From Bacteroidales bacterium UBA4295 (GTDB lineage: Bacteria; Bacteroidota; Bacteroidia; Bacteroidales; Paludibacteraceae): a stretch of 6,737 bases of DNA. The position numbers were made by a program, and so were the translations under genes. The notes beneath the pieces were generated by a model. It saw only the letters and a list, made by a program, of their open reading frames with translations, was not told the origin of the DNA and ran no database searches. Numbering within the stretch: position 1 is the stretch's first letter; every line of letters starts with the position of its first letter. Shown piece after piece: positions 6,401 to 6,737 of the stretch. The stretch covers positions 1-6,737 of the forward strand of contig DGVB01000036.1 in the NCBI GenBank assembly GCA_002395805.1, given 5' to 3'.

Positions 6401-6685
6401 GATAATCGACTCGTATAACTCCGGATCACGCAGCCCCGTCTCGGCATTGTATCCGCCTAAATAGGTAGCACCATTCTGGGCCGAAATTTGCTCGTTGTAC
6501 ACACCTTCGGCGATGAACATAGTGTCGCCGACTCCAACATCCCAGATAGCTCCGGCGATAGTGGTCTTCGCATGTTCCCACGACTTTCCGTCTCCGTCAT
6601 CGCCTGTGGGCGAGACATAACGGTTGCTTGCTGACGCGCACAGCACCGCCGTGCAGACTGTCAAGAGAAGTAGAATTCTTTTCAT
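3422..6685 (-). CDS. Secreted multidomain metallophosphoesterase with beta-helix and Big_2 domains
   Basis: This 1087-residue protein has a Sec signal (MKRILLLLTVCTAVLCASA, probable cleavage after residue 19; Cys16 does not make a lipobox). Residues about 21-390 form a right-handed beta-helix. It starts YVSPTGDDGDGKSW (23-36), has repeats with NCVFRNN, NCLFEF, NCIIRG, NCVVYNN and NSVFWGN, and ends GVDIGAYEY (380-388), the choice-of-anchor-Q type signature. A Big_2 Ig-like domain follows (about 395-475), then an unassigned helical linker (about 480-555) and a purple-acid-phosphatase-like fibronectin domain (about 558-675). The calcineurin-like phosphoesterase (about 680-895) has all metal motifs: DSH (689-691), GDFAD (722-726), GNHD (759-762), H853 and GHDH (890-893). 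It should therefore hydrolyse phosphomono- or diesters outside the cytoplasm. The last 35 residues form a short tail. The ATG at 6685-6683 directly begins the signal peptide. It converges on the regulator and seems transcribed alone. Confidence 0.9.
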   Translation of the reverse strand: MKRILLLLTVCTAVLCASASNRYVSPTGDDGDGKSWEHAKTTIAGAIWDVGVGDTMFIAEGVYNEQISAQNGATYLGGYNAETGLRDPELYESIIDGTGRTNWSFVKYDGDPAARITVDGLVFKNANHSEWGGAAMYLRGNMTVNNCVFRNNTSGSKAGGMFIDPSGAEQTIISNCLFEFCNNTAGDQAAAISFEDKANLNALVENCIIRGCTGDVMIYSRVGSVIRNCVVYNNHSSKNGCLYGKGAFINCTVANNTGVDGRYAGCRVEGTVVNSVFWGNTAPNAPNVNYVASGKCTYSKADAGTGITLGLNTDNNAADGPNFRNPTGFAGVPTSNTERMAVANADFSLTDASTQLLNNGDATQAPATDIIGVTRPKGSGVDIGAYEYDPDATVIAVTGVSITPASIEIIEGKTGTLVAEVEPANANNKRVTWSIDDPAIATIQNGKITGVTPGTTTARVTTQEGGFTAAATVVIAPKPPVKYPHEVVEAEATYHIEDYTIPSFIPYLVAKEIAKIDSMEPDNIDLLPTIPEKVAAMQEKIGELKGKEYPYNQIATIYGDPATHMGFCWFTNGGINNGVVQLVAMANATEADFTESNGVIELSAQTTDATLHYTPIQASESPKYDICTAAGLPRNTKFNYVSHKAQATTLQPGTVYSWRVGYGEYWSEIAQFVTKDANQGDFSFVYMTDSHIQDYEYIDQARQCAEAVAKNEPDAKFCLFPGDFADTGGDTNSEWQWEQWFEGSMRPALNKMAFVPTDGNHDDSKSLNYDYHFNTDWGFANAAETKPQFKGITYSFVYGDVLFLVYSLQDWWRAQGSSEQSMRSSYLSKDVANWFKSEIAKYPNTKYRVTVSHKNLFSGAGHHTDDECPLLRNMMLPIFKECEIDLAIQGHDHCYEVIGPVNLDTWTVVPGSVTDTVRVAPEATGRWERSENKTGLTDGTFTTDEGCLYFIGATCGRKRYEPYNRALMEEEYTTDPSILFDYHHHNVNNLFDLFTSKFGQPGAPSYSRFNVTAQGIEVVTYKTDAEGNKTVYNTIHVKRDAPHTVPQGYENVQIEQPVRNGEKFIRNGQLYIMKEGMKYNAQGALVK

Positions 6686-6710
6686 AAGCTGTGATTATTA
6701 AAGGTTAATT

Positions 6711-6718
6711 AAAAGGTA
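6711..6718 (-). promoter_or_regulatory. Possible -7 element upstream of the phosphoesterase gene
   Basis: On the minus strand this reads TACCTTTT, seven of eight positions of TAnnTTTG, 25 bases before the ATG at 6685. The -33 element would fall at or past the window edge, so the promoter cannot be confirmed. The leader is A/T-rich, contains TTAATTAA, lacks a Shine-Dalgarno sequence and shows none of the TTTCG boxes found near the regulator. Confidence 0.25.
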
Positions 6719-6737
6719 CTGTATGCTGTTTTGTACG

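Noticed and set aside
6686..6737. TTAATTAA and AAGGTTAATTAAAAGG pattern as an operator upstream of the phosphoesterase
   Set aside because: It is short, A/T-only symmetry in an A/T-rich leader and cannot be told from chance with the upstream sequence cut off.

Overview
The window looks like chromosomal DNA of a Bacteroidales bacterium of the Bacteroides/Prevotella/Paludibacter kind. The evidence is two good matches to the Bacteroidetes -7 promoter element (TAnnTTTG), no Shine-Dalgarno sequences at the gene starts, two lipobox lipoproteins, and a large secreted beta-helix/Big_2/phosphoesterase protein ending in a short tail of a kind I recall from Bacteroidales exported proteins. Genus cannot be fixed from this sequence. 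I see no rRNA, tRNA, CRISPR array or mobile element.

Layout. (1) Positions 1-2250, minus strand: a probable two-gene operon. A promoter near 2243-2250 drives an outer-surface or periplasmic lipoprotein of the Amidohydro_2 metal-hydrolase family (1121-2221). It is followed 23 bp later by a GH36-like alpha-galactosidase lipoprotein (1-1097) whose 3' half lies beyond the window edge. The gap between the two is a 7-bp tandem repeat. (2) Positions 2222-2486: an AT-rich divergent control region with a promoter on each strand, repeated TTTCG-type boxes and a palindrome overlapping each promoter or transcription-start zone. (3) Positions 2487-3263, plus strand: a complete DeoR/GlpR-family repressor. 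(4) Positions 3264-3421: a convergent intergenic region with four 11-bp tandem repeats, a 14-bp-stem terminator hairpin and a second AT-rich inverted repeat. (5) Positions 3422-6685, minus strand: a secreted 1087-residue protein with an N-terminal beta-helix, a Big_2 domain, a purple-acid-phosphatase-type N-domain and a calcineurin-like metallophosphoesterase.

How it may work together (inference). The DeoR-family protein, which usually senses a phosphorylated sugar, probably controls itself and the divergent amidohydrolase/alpha-galactosidase pair through the shared 265-bp region. The pair would act outside the cytoplasm on a galactose-containing glycan or glycoside; the amidohydrolase substrate is unknown. 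The phosphoesterase gene faces the regulator across a terminator and has its own upstream region without the TTTCG boxes, so it is probably a separate unit. The most notable points are the divergent operator region, the five-part phosphoesterase architecture and the heptad repeat that forms the translation-start region of the alpha-galactosidase gene.
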